Shown here: piece by piece, positions 44,205 through 54,304 of the stretch
Numbering within the stretch: the first letter of the stretch is position 1
How the letters are laid out: the number at the start of each line of letters is the position of its first letter
Origin: an uncultured Gelidibacter sp.
Lineage (GTDB): Bacteria > Bacteroidota > Bacteroidia > Flavobacteriales > Flavobacteriaceae
NCBI RefSeq assembly: GCF_947500795.1
Contig: NZ_CANMTE010000001.1
Coordinates: 930,001-994,000 of the forward strand
Length of the DNA stretch: 64,000 nt
Direction of reading: 5' to 3'
Translations under genes and position numbers: made by a program
Notes under the pieces: model-generated
What the model saw: the letters and a program-made list of their open reading frames with translations, nothing else
The model's database searches: none
Told to the model about the DNA's origin: nothing

Positions 44205-46205
44205 TTAAATTGAACTCTTTATATTTTCAATAATACTTTTATAAGCTTCCACGCTCTCCAATTCCTCAAGCATTTTTTTTGCAAACTGCTGAAACCTCCA
44301 ATTGTGATGCTTTGTGGCTTGAAATAAATTCTCCAGAGATCCCACATCGAAGCCATTAATCAACTTGAGATAATTAAAGGCATTCATCCTTAATTCAAAG
44401 CCAAATTGCGGACCTGTATAGCTTTTTAACTCATCATACACTGCTTGTTTCCTATCTGGCTGATATTCCAAGGTATTTAAATGCAAAGCCAGCCACAGCA
44501 GCTTGACATTATAATCGCTAAATCCGTAAACATCTTTCGTCTGCTGTAAATACTTAGCGCGATCTTCAGGGAAATTGACCCATAAATTGTACAATGCCGA
44601 TTCAATAGTCACATAAGAAGCATCATTCAACAAGCTTTCATAAGACTTCTTTAATCCTGACGGAATGGTTATTAATTTCTGAGCGATGGCTTGTCTGACT
44701 TCCACACTATTGTTGAAATCCTCAAGCTTGACAGCATAACTATCCTGCAAGAGAATTTTTATTTTCGCTTTATCAGAAATATCAGACACCAAATAATCAG
44801 GGCATTTTAGAGGATATGTCTCACAGCTCACCTCCAAATATTCTTGGATAAAAGCAGATTTTTTCAAACTCTTCACCATCGCATCTTGAGGAAGCGCGAT
44901 GTCCTCTAGCCATATTTTCACAAATTCCGTCAAATCCTGACCACTTGTTTTTTCAACTTCATTTATAAAATCAGACGTTTGAACATTCTGAAACTGATAG
45001 TTTTCCAAATAATTCTTTACGGCCAATTTAAAGGCTTCATCACCTACCTGCTCACGCAGCACGTGCAGCGCCCAACAGCCTTTCTGATAAAAAGTTAAGC
45101 TGCTAGATTTCGGATCGAGCAACGAGGTGCTATTACCAGCATTCTCCTGCGCCAACAACTGTTGTGCATACTCATGCAAACGCCAATAATAATAGTCTTC
45201 ACCAAAAACGTGACGTTCTGCCAAAAGCGCGTAATAGGTCGCAAATCCTTCTTGGAGCCAATGATGATTACTGCTCGTGGCAGTCACAAAATTGCCAAAC
45301 CACTGGTGCGCGAGCTCATGAGCATTGACATTAACATAATTACGATCGTTAAAACCAACCGCATCAACCACCAAGGCGTCGGAAAAAATAGTCAACGCCG
45401 TGTTTTCCATGCCCGAATACAGAAAATCCTTCACAGGCGCCTGTTTATAAATTTTCCAAGGATAAGGCACACCAATTTCTCTTTCCAAAAAATCGAACAT
45501 TTGCTTACTGTAACGGTATGTGGACTCGGTTTTAGAGGAATCTTTCGGATAATAGTAATATTCTAAAGGGATGCCACTTTCTGAAATTTCAGTTTTTTTA
45601 TGATAATCACCAATAGCCAACGCCACAAGATAACTACTCATAGGCGCTTCCATATCATAATGCCATTTCGTAACATTTTCTGCAACCGACTCTTTGCCAA
45701 CAAGCTTTCCATTAACCAAAACCTCATAGCCATCAGCATAAGATACAGACAAATCAAATTCGATTTTATCATTTACGTCGTCAAGACTTGGCAACCAATT
45801 ACTAGTGTATTTCCCTTGACCTTGCGTCCAAATTTGATTTCCTACAAAATATAGCGCGTTATTAGGCTTAGCCGAATATTCAAAATGCAACTCATAGCTG
45901 TTGTTTTCAATAAAATCGCTCAAGATGACCAACTTATTGTCTTCATTTCGAAAATCAACTTTCACTTGAGAATCACTTGTAAGATTCTTTAACTTCAAAT
46001 CTTTAAAAACCATGTTGACAGCGTCAAGATAGACAGAGCCTGTGTCCTTTAAAATTTCAAAACGAGCACTATATTCGCCTGAAACCTCGCCAGGTGCCTC
46101 AAAACCTAAATCAGCTTTAATCACTTTAAAATCGACAATCTCCGTCTGTTGAGCCGAAGCCAACACAGCAAAAAGAACAAGGTAAACTGATAAAAAACAG
46201 CGCAT
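44205..46205 (-). CDS. M1 family metallo-aminopeptidase
   Basis: This is an exported zinc aminopeptidase of 666 residues. A signal peptide (MRCFLSVYLVLFAVLASAQ) is followed by the N-terminal saddle domain, the GxMEN motif SGMENTALTIF (GMEN is the substrate N-terminus anchor), the zinc site HELAHQ (His296, Glu297, His300) and the third ligand Glu319 in WLQEGFATYY. All catalytic residues are intact, in contrast to the M1-like protein at 21147. The frame opens at 46271, but the ATG at 46205 starts the signal peptide. It probably removes N-terminal residues from peptides in the periplasm. Confidence 0.92.
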   Translation of the reverse strand: MRCFLSVYLVLFAVLASAQQTEIVDFKVIKADLGFEAPGEVSGEYSARFEILKDTGSVYLDAVNMVFKDLKLKNLTSDSQVKVDFRNEDNKLVILSDFIENNSYELHFEYSAKPNNALYFVGNQIWTQGQGKYTSNWLPSLDDVNDKIEFDLSVSYADGYEVLVNGKLVGKESVAENVTKWHYDMEAPMSSYLVALAIGDYHKKTEISESGIPLEYYYYPKDSSKTESTYRYSKQMFDFLEREIGVPYPWKIYKQAPVKDFLYSGMENTALTIFSDALVVDAVGFNDRNYVNVNAHELAHQWFGNFVTATSSNHHWLQEGFATYYALLAERHVFGEDYYYWRLHEYAQQLLAQENAGNSTSLLDPKSSSLTFYQKGCWALHVLREQVGDEAFKLAVKNYLENYQFQNVQTSDFINEVEKTSGQDLTEFVKIWLEDIALPQDAMVKSLKKSAFIQEYLEVSCETYPLKCPDYLVSDISDKAKIKILLQDSYAVKLEDFNNSVEVRQAIAQKLITIPSGLKKSYESLLNDASYVTIESALYNLWVNFPEDRAKYLQQTKDVYGFSDYNVKLLWLALHLNTLEYQPDRKQAVYDELKSYTGPQFGFELRMNAFNYLKLINGFDVGSLENLFQATKHHNWRFQQFAKKMLEELESVEAYKSIIENIKSSI

Positions 46206-46408
46206 AGATTGGTAATTACTAAGATGAGTCCAAAATAAGAAAAATAAATCGCTATAACCCATTGCACCCAAGCAAACTTTAAGCTTAGAGAAATTGAGAC
46301 TTCACCAAGGATTAGCACATTTTACAACATTGAGATAAGTCAATTAAAAACGCAATTGAACCTTCATAAGGATTTCCGCATTCAAAGGAATTAGTTAAAT
46401 TCGCAACA

Positions 46409-48511
46409 ATGAATGCCAAACTTCAAACACCAATAGATTACTTAAAGGGCGTCGGACCAAATCGTGCAGATTTGCTCCGTTCAGAACTTGGCATCCACAC
46501 TTATCAAGACCTGATCAACCTATTCCCAAACCGCTACATCGATAAAACCCAATATTACAAAATCAACCAATTACAGCGTAACAACGCTGATGTTCAAATT
46601 ATTGGAGAAATCACAAGCTTAAAAGAAGCCGGTCAAGGCCGCGGAAAACGCCTGGTAGCAACCTTTAAAGACGATACCGGAATTCTTGAACTCGTTTGGT
46701 TCAGAGGACACAAATGGATTAGAGACAGTATCAAATTCGGGAAAAAGTATGTGATTTTCGGTAAAACAAACTGGTTTAACGGCATTTTCAGCATGCCTCA
46801 CCCAGAAATGGAACTGCTTGAAGAACATGAAAAGAACTTACGTTCTGCCATGCAGCCCATTTATCCATCCACAGAAAAACTTGCAAATAAAGGCGTCACG
46901 AATCGGGTTTTGAACAAAATAATGCAGCAATTATTTCTTGAATCCAATGGACGATTTGAAGAAACTTTATCCGAAAATCTGCTCACAAATCTGAAATTAA
47001 TTCCGAAAAGCAAAGCGCTTTTTAACATCCATTTTCCGGAAAGTCAAGAGCTATTATCGCAGGCGCAATTTCGTCTTAAATTTGAAGAATTATTTTACAT
47101 CCAGCTGCAATTAATTATCAAAAATCTGATCCATAAATCCAAAATTAAGGGTTTCAATTTTGAACATGTAGGCGATTATTTCAATACCTTTTTTCAAGAG
47201 CATTTACCCTTCGAATTGACCAATGCCCAAAAACGGGTTTTGAAGGAAATTAGGGCCGATTTAGGAAGCAATGCACAAATGAACCGACTATTGCAAGGTG
47301 ATGTAGGTTCCGGGAAGACCATTGTAGCGCTCATGTCAATGTTAATGGCACTTGACAACGGTTTTCAGGCCTGCCTAATGGCCCCGACTGAAATTTTGTC
47401 AGTCCAACACTATCATGGATTAACGTCACTATGTAAAGAACTGAACATCAGTATAAAACTACTTACAGGCTCAACCAATACTTCAGAACGACGAAAAATT
47501 CATGAAGCGCTAGAAAATGGCGAATTAGACATCCTAATCGGCACACACGCGCTCCTTGAAGATAAGGTAAAATTCAAGAATCTGGGACTCGCGGTCATCG
47601 ACGAGCAGCACCGATTTGGCGTTGCGCAGCGCAGTAAATTATGGCACAAAAACACCTCGCCTCCACACATTTTAATCATGACCGCAACGCCAATTCCGAG
47701 AACCTTGGCGATGTCCGTTTATGGCGATTTGGATGTGTCCGTAATTGACGAATTACCGCCAGGAAGAAAGGACATAAAAACAGTCCACAGGTACGATAAA
47801 AATCGGTTGAAAGTTTTCGGTTTTATTCGAGATGAAATTGAGAAAGGACGACAGATCTATATCGTCTATCCGTTGATTCAAGAAAGCGAAAAAATGGATT
47901 ATAAAGACTTGATGGATGGCTATGAAAGTATCTCAAGGGAATTTCCAATGCCTAAATACCAAATCTCCATTGTTCACGGACAAATGAAACCTGCAGACAA
48001 AGATTATGAGATGCAGCGTTTTGTTAAAAGGGAAACCCAAATTATGGTCGCCACAACAGTGATTGAAGTAGGTGTTAACGTTCCAAACGCCTCGGTAATG
48101 ATTATTGAGAGCGCGGAACGGTTTGGATTATCGCAATTACACCAATTACGAGGCCGTGTAGGTCGTGGCGCGGAACAAAGTTACTGTATTTTAATGACGA
48201 GCCATAAATTGAGCGAAGACAGCAAAACCAGACTACAAACCATGGTCAATACTAATGATGGGTTTGAAATTGCAGAAGTCGACTTACGTTTACGAGGTCC
48301 AGGAGATTTAATGGGCACACAACAAAGTGGCGTATTGAACCTTAAAATTGCAGATGTCATAAAGGACAAAGATATTCTGCAGCATGCGCGCTATTATGCG
48401 AAGGCTATTTTAAAAGCAGACCCTTCCTTATCGCTTCCAGAAAACAAAGTTTTGCGTTATACTTACGCTCAACTAAGCAAGTACAAGAATGTCTGGAACT
48501 ATATTTCCTAA
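46409..48511 (+). CDS. recG: ATP-dependent DNA helicase RecG
   Basis: RecG is a branched-DNA helicase that reverses stalled replication forks. The 700 residues show an N-terminal wedge (OB) domain (about 55-150, ADVQIIGEITSL, LVATFKDDTGILELVWFRG), Walker A GDVGSGKT (297-304), motif II DEQH (398-401), motif III MTATPIPRTLA, motif V TTVIEVGVNVPNA and motif VI QLRGRVGRG. The TRG region follows as GDLMGTQQSG. Length and order match typical RecG. It is divergent from the M1 aminopeptidase and starts at the ATG at 46409; a one-mismatch -7 element (TAAATTCG, 46396-46403) lies just upstream. Confidence 0.97.
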   Translation: MNAKLQTPIDYLKGVGPNRADLLRSELGIHTYQDLINLFPNRYIDKTQYYKINQLQRNNADVQIIGEITSLKEAGQGRGKRLVATFKDDTGILELVWFRGHKWIRDSIKFGKKYVIFGKTNWFNGIFSMPHPEMELLEEHEKNLRSAMQPIYPSTEKLANKGVTNRVLNKIMQQLFLESNGRFEETLSENLLTNLKLIPKSKALFNIHFPESQELLSQAQFRLKFEELFYIQLQLIIKNLIHKSKIKGFNFEHVGDYFNTFFQEHLPFELTNAQKRVLKEIRADLGSNAQMNRLLQGDVGSGKTIVALMSMLMALDNGFQACLMAPTEILSVQHYHGLTSLCKELNISIKLLTGSTNTSERRKIHEALENGELDILIGTHALLEDKVKFKNLGLAVIDEQHRFGVAQRSKLWHKNTSPPHILIMTATPIPRTLAMSVYGDLDVSVIDELPPGRKDIKTVHRYDKNRLKVFGFIRDEIEKGRQIYIVYPLIQESEKMDYKDLMDGYESISREFPMPKYQISIVHGQMKPADKDYEMQRFVKRETQIMVATTVIEVGVNVPNASVMIIESAERFGLSQLHQLRGRVGRGAEQSYCILMTSHKLSEDSKTRLQTMVNTNDGFEIAEVDLRLRGPGDLMGTQQSGVLNLKIADVIKDKDILQHARYYAKAILKADPSLSLPENKVLRYTYAQLSKYKNVWNYIS

Positions 48512-48706
48512 GCTGTATCAATTTAGGTGACCTGTTTGGATAATTGTTCAATCTAAACACTGACCAAGCAGCCACATTGACCCTTACAAAGCATAAGAAT
48601 CATTTAAAACCCACTATCCTTCCTATCAAGCCCACTATCCACAACTATTAAAATAGTAGTATCTTCGGCGTTTAGTTTTTAAAAGCTTACCCTTTAATTT
48701 TACATT

Positions 48707-49288
48707 ATGTTACACCTTAAATTAGAAACAGATCCGCGTTGGGCTGCCATTGCTGAAGAGAATATCGAAGAAATCTTAACGGACCACGCTTGGTGTGAGC
48801 AAAAGGCTGCTACCAATGCCATCACGATTATTACGCACAATTCGCAATATGAAGATTTGGTGACTGATTTATTGGAACTCGCCAAAGAGGAACTGGAACA
48901 CTTCCAGATGGTACATGACATCATCAAAAAACGAGGCTACACTCTAGGGAGAGAGCGAAAGGATAGCTATGTTAACGAACTGTATAAATTCATGAATAAA
49001 GGCGGCAATCACCTGCAAAGCATGGTGGACAGACTGTTGTTTTCCGCAATGATTGAAGCAAGAAGTTGCGAGCGCTTTAAAATGCTATCGCAACACATCA
49101 AAGATCCGGAACTTTCGAAATTCTATTACGATTTAATGGTCAGCGAAGCTGGGCACTATACCCTATTTATCGGATACGCAAGAAAATACGGCAAAGACAT
49201 AAACGTGGATAAACGCTGGAAAGAGTTGGTTGAATTTGAAGGCGAATTGATCAAAAGCTACGGAAAAAGCGAAAGTATTCACGGTTAA
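48707..49288 (+). CDS. miaE: tRNA-(ms2io6A)-hydroxylase
   Basis: MiaE is an oxygen-dependent diiron hydroxylase that converts ms2i6A37 to ms2io6A37 in tRNAs reading UNN codons. The 193-residue four-helix bundle carries the ferritin-like iron ligands: a glutamate in the first helix pair, EELEHFQM (ExxH), IEARSCERF, and SEAGHYTLF (ExxH). Length matches the family. It is a single gene with 195 bases upstream and reads towards the thioredoxin-like gene. Presence of miaE implies that miaA and miaB occur elsewhere and that the cell modifies tRNA in the presence of oxygen. Confidence 0.92.
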   Translation: MLHLKLETDPRWAAIAEENIEEILTDHAWCEQKAATNAITIITHNSQYEDLVTDLLELAKEELEHFQMVHDIIKKRGYTLGRERKDSYVNELYKFMNKGGNHLQSMVDRLLFSAMIEARSCERFKMLSQHIKDPELSKFYYDLMVSEAGHYTLFIGYARKYGKDINVDKRWKELVEFEGELIKSYGKSESIHG

Positions 49289-49323
49289 TTCTCCATCCGA
49301 AACTAAAGACGGAATTACACAAA

Positions 49324-50535
49324 CTATTCCGCTAAAAGCATATCAATAAAGCTGCTGAATTCCTTTTTAAACGCTACATATTTTTCTCCGGTTGCAGGAC
49401 CGTTAAAACCCGTATGAATTTTTCTAACCTCCCCTGTTTTATCTAAAAACACAGTCGTAGGATAAGACAAAACTTCGCTCAGCATTGGCAACTTTTTATG
49501 CGCCTCCAACTTATCAGAAGAACCGTGCTGCGCCAACAACACCGGATACTCTATGCCTAGTCTGTCTTTTAAACGTTTAATGCCCGCAAACGCTGAAGCC
49601 TCTGTTTTGGCATTTTCAAAAGCTAAGGCTACAAATTCAACACCTTTATCAGCATTATTCTTATAAAATTCAGAAAAATATGTGCTCTCATCCAAACAGT
49701 TAGGACACCACGTCCCCATCAACTGCACCACCACAACTTTATCTTTAAATCGCGCATCGTTTAGAGACACGACCTTACCGTTTTCATCAGGAAAAGCGAA
49801 CTCAAAACGCTCATAACTACTGTTGAACGTTGTCATCGTATTGGCATCCGGTAATTTAAAGTTTTCATTTCTTTTCGCATCCATTGCCGCTTCCCACGTG
49901 TTTCCGGAATAAAAAACACCGTTCATCACGCTGTCCTTAACGGTCGCCACAAACAAGTATGCATGCGCACCATCAAATGTGGATAATTTTAACTGATCTC
50001 CATCAACAACACCCTCCAAATATCTATAATCGCCTGTTTTGGTTCTAAAAGTTCCCGTCACTTTTTCTCCAGTTTGCTGAAAAACACCTTTCGCTACAAA
50101 ACTATCGTCACCTGATTTAGGAGAAAACAAGACTTCCCAATTCCCCGAAACGTCTGCAGATGGCTTTCTTTCAGTAACAAACCGCTTTTTTGAGTTAGGT
50201 AAAGCTTCAAAAGGAATGTTTTTATTCATAGTATTATCAATAAAACGACCTGCCATACCTTCATCCGTAAACTTTACCGCGAAATAACCGTCAAAAACAG
50301 GCATTTTAATGAAAATTGAATCATTTTTATAAGTGATATCATCCACCAAAATGACTTCGTCGGCATTTGTGATTTTCAAACTACGATCTGAAGTCACCTC
50401 AAAATTAAAGGGCAATTTTAAGTTCTCATTTACCTGCAACTGACCTAGCCAATGCCCCTGCGGGATTTTTTTTGAAAAATCTTTATTACAAGACATCATA
50501 GTGAATGCAGATAAAATGATTAGAAAGTACTTCAT
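49324..50535 (-). CDS. TlpA-like thioredoxin-fold lipoprotein
   Basis: This is a 403-residue lipoprotein with lipobox MMSC (Cys16). The N-terminal 240 residues are strand-rich, of the kind seen in Bacteroidetes TlpA-like proteins (WLGQLQVNENLKLPFNF, GVFQQTGEKVTGTFRTKTG). The C-terminal thioredoxin-like domain has the redox motif WCPNC (276-280) in VVVQLMGTWCPNCLDES, plus SYPTTVFLDKTGEV with the cis-proline. It should be a membrane-anchored periplasmic disulfide reductase or oxidoreductase. It is convergent with miaE (35 bases between stops) and divergent from pheT. Confidence 0.88.
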   Translation of the reverse strand: MKYFLIILSAFTMMSCNKDFSKKIPQGHWLGQLQVNENLKLPFNFEVTSDRSLKITNADEVILVDDITYKNDSIFIKMPVFDGYFAVKFTDEGMAGRFIDNTMNKNIPFEALPNSKKRFVTERKPSADVSGNWEVLFSPKSGDDSFVAKGVFQQTGEKVTGTFRTKTGDYRYLEGVVDGDQLKLSTFDGAHAYLFVATVKDSVMNGVFYSGNTWEAAMDAKRNENFKLPDANTMTTFNSSYERFEFAFPDENGKVVSLNDARFKDKVVVVQLMGTWCPNCLDESTYFSEFYKNNADKGVEFVALAFENAKTEASAFAGIKRLKDRLGIEYPVLLAQHGSSDKLEAHKKLPMLSEVLSYPTTVFLDKTGEVRKIHTGFNGPATGEKYVAFKKEFSSFIDMLLAE

Positions 50536-50733
50536 ATAGAATTTGGGACTAATGTTGAGGGACCAATTTAACTAGAAAAACCTAAAAATAATATAATTTA
50601 CAATTTCCATAACTATATACTATTATTATCTTTACGCCAAATTTAAAACAAGACGCAACACCAGGCCATTTATATTATTCTGTTTGCGAAAATTTGAATT
50701 AACCGTAACTACCTTAAGCATAACAATTAAAAA

Positions 50734-53160
50734 ATGAAAATTTCCTACAATTGGTTAAAGCAATTTGTCAATATTAATTGGACTCCTGAAGAAACGGGGG
50801 AACTCCTAACAGATTTAGGCCTTGAAGTTGAAGGCATCCAAACTTTTCAATCTGTAAAAGGCGGATTAGAGGGCATTGTTGTGGGCGAAGTATTGACGTG
50901 CATCCAACACCCTAATGCGGACCGTCTTAAAATTACCACGGTAAACATTGGTACCGAAGCACCTTTACAAATTGTATGTGGCGCTCCAAATGTTGCGGCC
51001 GGTCAAAAGGTACCTGTAGCCACTATTGGGGCAACACTTTACACAGATAAAGGTGAAGCCTGGACCATTAAAAAAGGAAAAATCAGAGGCGAAGAAAGTC
51101 ACGGAATGATTTGCGCAGAAGACGAATTAGGTCTTGGCAAATCTCACGATGGCATCTTGGTTTTAAATGATGATGTTGCTGTAGGCACTTTATTGGCGGA
51201 CCTTTACGAAGTAGAAAATGACCAAGTTTTCGAAATTGGCTTAACTCCAAACAGAGCTGACGCCATGAGTCATTTTGGAACCGCAAGAGATCTTAAGGCT
51301 GGATTGTTGCAAAAAGACATTCACGTGGAGTTGATTACACCATCAGTAAGCGCTTTTCGTGTAGATAACAATATATTAAAAGTTGATGTTGAAGTTGAAA
51401 ACAAAGAATTGGCGCCACGCTACTGCGGACTTACCATTTCGGACGTTAAAGTAAGCGAATCGCCGGCATGGCTTCAAAACAGACTTAAAGCAATAGGCCT
51501 AACGCCAAAAAACAATATTATTGACGTTACCAATTATGTGTTACACGAATTGGGACAACCGTTGCACGCATTTGATGCCAATAAAATTGAAGGCCATAAA
51601 GTAATCGTTAAAACATTACCAAAAGGCACCAAATTCAAAACTTTAGACGGGATTGAACGTGAGCTTCATGAGGAAGATTTAATGATTTGTGACGTTTCTA
51701 AACCAATGTGTCTTGCTGGTGTATTTGGTGGCGAAATTTCAGGTGTTACTGAACATACCACCAGTATTTTCTTAGAAAGTGCTTATTTTAATCCGGTGAG
51801 CATTAGAAAATCGGCTAAAAGACACGGCTTAAATACCGATGCATCTTTTAGATTTGAGAGAGGTATTGACCCAAACATTACAGAATACGCACTAAAACGT
51901 GCAGCCTTATTGATACAGGAAGTTGCAGGCGGTCATGTTACCAGCAACTTGGTGGACTTTTATCCTAAGAAAATTGAGGATTTTCAGGTGCGTTTAACTT
52001 TTGAGAACGCACAGAAATTGATTGGTGAGGAAATCCCTAAAGATATTATCAAAAGAATTTTGATGTCCTTAGATATCAAAATCAACAATGTTACGGAAAC
52101 CGGATTAGGACTTACAGTTCCTGCCTACCGTAATGATGTGGTGCGTGAAGCTGATATAATTGAGGAAATCTTGAGAGTTTACGGGTATAACAATGTCAAT
52201 ACCACAGAAAAACTCAACGCTTCCATTTCCAACACCTCTAAATTTGAGGATTTCAAACTTCAAAATGTGGTTGGAAATCAATTGGTATCCCAAGGATTTT
52301 ATGAAATCTTATCCAATTCCTTAACCACTCCTGATTATGTAAAATTAACAGACAGTTTAAAGGAAGAACATAATGTGGAGATGCTTAATCCGTTGAGCAA
52401 TGATTTAAGCGTGATGCGTCAGAGTTTGTTGTTCTCAGGATTAGAAGCAGTAAGCCGAAATGTCAACAGAAGACGTTCAGACCTTAAATTATTTGAATTC
52501 GGTAAAACGTACCATAGCTATCCTGACAACCGTGTTGAAAACAAGCATCTGACTTTGTTTTTAACAGGAAACAAAAATGCTGAACGTTGGAATTCTCCTG
52601 AACAACCTAGCGACTTTTTCTATTTAAAAGGTCTTATTACAGCAATTTTAGAGCGTTTAGGTTTGAATAAAGTGAAGACTGCACCTATCCAAAATGATGT
52701 GTTTAGCGAAGGGATTAGCCTAACATTAGGAAAAAAGACCTTAGTGGAGTTTGGGTTGATCAATAAAAAAATAATGAAACACTTTGATATTTCACAAGAT
52801 GTTTTATTTGCTGATTTCCATTGGGATCATGTAATCGACATGGCAAAACACAACAGTGTGAGTTTTAAAGAGCTTCCAAAATACCCATCAATCCGTCGTG
52901 ATTTCGCACTATTGCTTAACGAAGGCATCACTTTTGAAGAAATTGACACCATCGCTAACCAAACTGAAAAACGCTTATTAAAAGAGGTGGATTTATTTGA
53001 TGTGTATCAAGGTAAAAACCTTCCAGAAGGCAAAAAAAGTTATGCGGTGAGTTTTAAATTTCAAGATGAACACAGCACACTAACTGACAAGCAAGTAGAC
53101 AAAATTATGAGCAAGCTACAATCCAATTTTGAAGAACAACTTGGTGCGGAGCTAAGATAG
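50734..53160 (+). CDS. pheT: Phenylalanyl-tRNA synthetase beta subunit
   Basis: This is the 808-residue beta subunit of PheRS, a cytoplasmic alpha2-beta2 enzyme. Domains in order are the B1 start (MKISYNWLKQFVNI), an EMAP-type tRNA-binding OB domain (about 40-150, GIVVGEVLTCIQHPNADRLKI), the B3/B4 core with FEIGLTPNRADAMSHFG and FRFERGIDP, the B5 DNA-binding-like domain, the catalytic-like core, and the C-terminal FDX-ACB anticodon domain (LPKYPSIRRDFALLLN to the end). The pheS gene is not adjacent. A near-match -7 element (TATCTTTA, 50627-50634) lies about 100 bases upstream. Confidence 0.97.
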   Translation: MKISYNWLKQFVNINWTPEETGELLTDLGLEVEGIQTFQSVKGGLEGIVVGEVLTCIQHPNADRLKITTVNIGTEAPLQIVCGAPNVAAGQKVPVATIGATLYTDKGEAWTIKKGKIRGEESHGMICAEDELGLGKSHDGILVLNDDVAVGTLLADLYEVENDQVFEIGLTPNRADAMSHFGTARDLKAGLLQKDIHVELITPSVSAFRVDNNILKVDVEVENKELAPRYCGLTISDVKVSESPAWLQNRLKAIGLTPKNNIIDVTNYVLHELGQPLHAFDANKIEGHKVIVKTLPKGTKFKTLDGIERELHEEDLMICDVSKPMCLAGVFGGEISGVTEHTTSIFLESAYFNPVSIRKSAKRHGLNTDASFRFERGIDPNITEYALKRAALLIQEVAGGHVTSNLVDFYPKKIEDFQVRLTFENAQKLIGEEIPKDIIKRILMSLDIKINNVTETGLGLTVPAYRNDVVREADIIEEILRVYGYNNVNTTEKLNASISNTSKFEDFKLQNVVGNQLVSQGFYEILSNSLTTPDYVKLTDSLKEEHNVEMLNPLSNDLSVMRQSLLFSGLEAVSRNVNRRRSDLKLFEFGKTYHSYPDNRVENKHLTLFLTGNKNAERWNSPEQPSDFFYLKGLITAILERLGLNKVKTAPIQNDVFSEGISLTLGKKTLVEFGLINKKIMKHFDISQDVLFADFHWDHVIDMAKHNSVSFKELPKYPSIRRDFALLLNEGITFEEIDTIANQTEKRLLKEVDLFDVYQGKNLPEGKKSYAVSFKFQDEHSTLTDKQVDKIMSKLQSNFEEQLGAELR

Positions 53161-53296
53161 ATTACTAAACAAAGGCTTTTTAAAGCAAAAGATCGAGATC
53201 ATTTTCGGTCTTTACAATTGTTAATATTATGTTTTAATTGGTAGTACACATTCAAATTATTCTTAATTTTAACATTTAAACCAAACACGATTAACT

Positions 53297-53797
53297 ATGG
53301 CTACTGTAACACTTAAAGGCAAACCGATAACTACCTCTGGAGAACTTCCAAAAATAGGTGCTAACGCTCCTAATTTCAAATTAGTAGCTTCTGATTTAAC
53401 TTCAAAATCACTAAATAACTATTTAGGACATAAAGTAGTTCTCAACATATTCCCAAGTATCGACACAGGAACTTGTGCGCAATCTGTAAGAACATTTAAC
53501 AGAAAAGCTAGCGAACTTCCTAATACCAAAGTACTTTGCATTTCTAAAGATTTACCATTCGCACACTCACGTTTTTGTGCTGCAGAAGGTTTAGAAAATG
53601 TGGAAAGTCTTTCTGATTTTAGAGATGGTAATTTCGGAAAATCCTATGGCTTAACATTTGTTGATGGTCCTTTAGAAGGCTTACATTCAAGATGTGTTGT
53701 TGTTCTTAATGAGGATGCCGAAGTAATTTATACTGAACAGGTTGACGAAACTACAGAAGAGCCTGATTATGAAGCTGCCATAAATTCGCTTTCTTAG
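53297..53797 (+). CDS. tpx: Thiol peroxidase
   Basis: This is a 166-residue atypical 2-Cys peroxiredoxin that reduces hydroperoxides with thioredoxin. The peroxidatic cysteine is Cys60 in IDTGTCAQSVRTFN and the resolving cysteine is Cys94 in HSRFCAAEG, the same spacing as in E. coli Tpx. The GNFGKSYGL and GLHSRCVVVLN blocks are typical. It precedes dgkA by 9 bases, so the two are probably co-transcribed, with ftsK after a longer gap. Confidence 0.95.
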   Translation: MATVTLKGKPITTSGELPKIGANAPNFKLVASDLTSKSLNNYLGHKVVLNIFPSIDTGTCAQSVRTFNRKASELPNTKVLCISKDLPFAHSRFCAAEGLENVESLSDFRDGNFGKSYGLTFVDGPLEGLHSRCVVVLNEDAEVIYTEQVDETTEEPDYEAAINSLS

Positions 53798-53806
53798 TTT
53801 TAACTT

Positions 53807-54178
53807 ATGTCCGATAAAAAAGATTCCTTTCTGGTCAATCGCTTAAAAAGTGTGGGTTGGGCATTTAAAGGCGCATGGATTTTACTGCGGACTGAATCGA
53901 GCATTCAAATTCAATTTTTCATTGCCATTGCTGTCACAATTGCAGGATTTTACTTTGACATATCCAAAACGGAATGGCTATTTCAAGTCACAATGATTGG
54001 ATTGGTCATGAGTATTGAAGGTGTCAACACGTCTATTGAATACATTGCCGACTTTATCCACCCAGAACTTCATGCCAGTATTGGACGTATAAAAGATGTT
54101 GCTGCTGGAGCTGTATTTATAGCTTCAATAGCAGCGATAATCGTGGCTGCCATCATTTATTATCCGAAGCTTTTTTAA
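53807..54178 (+). CDS. dgkA: Diacylglycerol kinase family protein
   Basis: This is a 123-residue trimeric-type integral membrane kinase with three membrane helices (about 35-50, 60-75, 98-118). The active-site helix SIEGVNTSIEYIADFI holds Glu71, Asn74 and Glu78, equivalent to catalytic and Mg-binding residues of E. coli DgkA. It could phosphorylate diacylglycerol or, as in many non-proteobacteria, undecaprenol. It is translationally close to tpx and upstream of the ftsK-lolA-lpt cluster, an envelope-related neighbourhood. Confidence 0.9.
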   Translation: MSDKKDSFLVNRLKSVGWAFKGAWILLRTESSIQIQFFIAIAVTIAGFYFDISKTEWLFQVTMIGLVMSIEGVNTSIEYIADFIHPELHASIGRIKDVAAGAVFIASIAAIIVAAIIYYPKLF

Positions 54179-54212
54179 TACTATTTCCGTTAGGATTAAC
54201 GTTAGTAATTTG

Positions 54213-54220
54213 TATTTTTG
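54213..54220 (+). promoter_or_regulatory. Candidate -7 element before ftsK
   Basis: TATTTTTG fits TAnnTTTG and lies about 85 bases before the ftsK ATG. The -33 half is not clear. Confidence 0.35.
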
Positions 54221-54304
54221 TTTCCTTAGGCAAACAAAGCATCCTAACGTTTTTTACTAGTAAAATTAAAAATTAATAGATTTCCGTGGTCACGGAAAGG
54301 CACT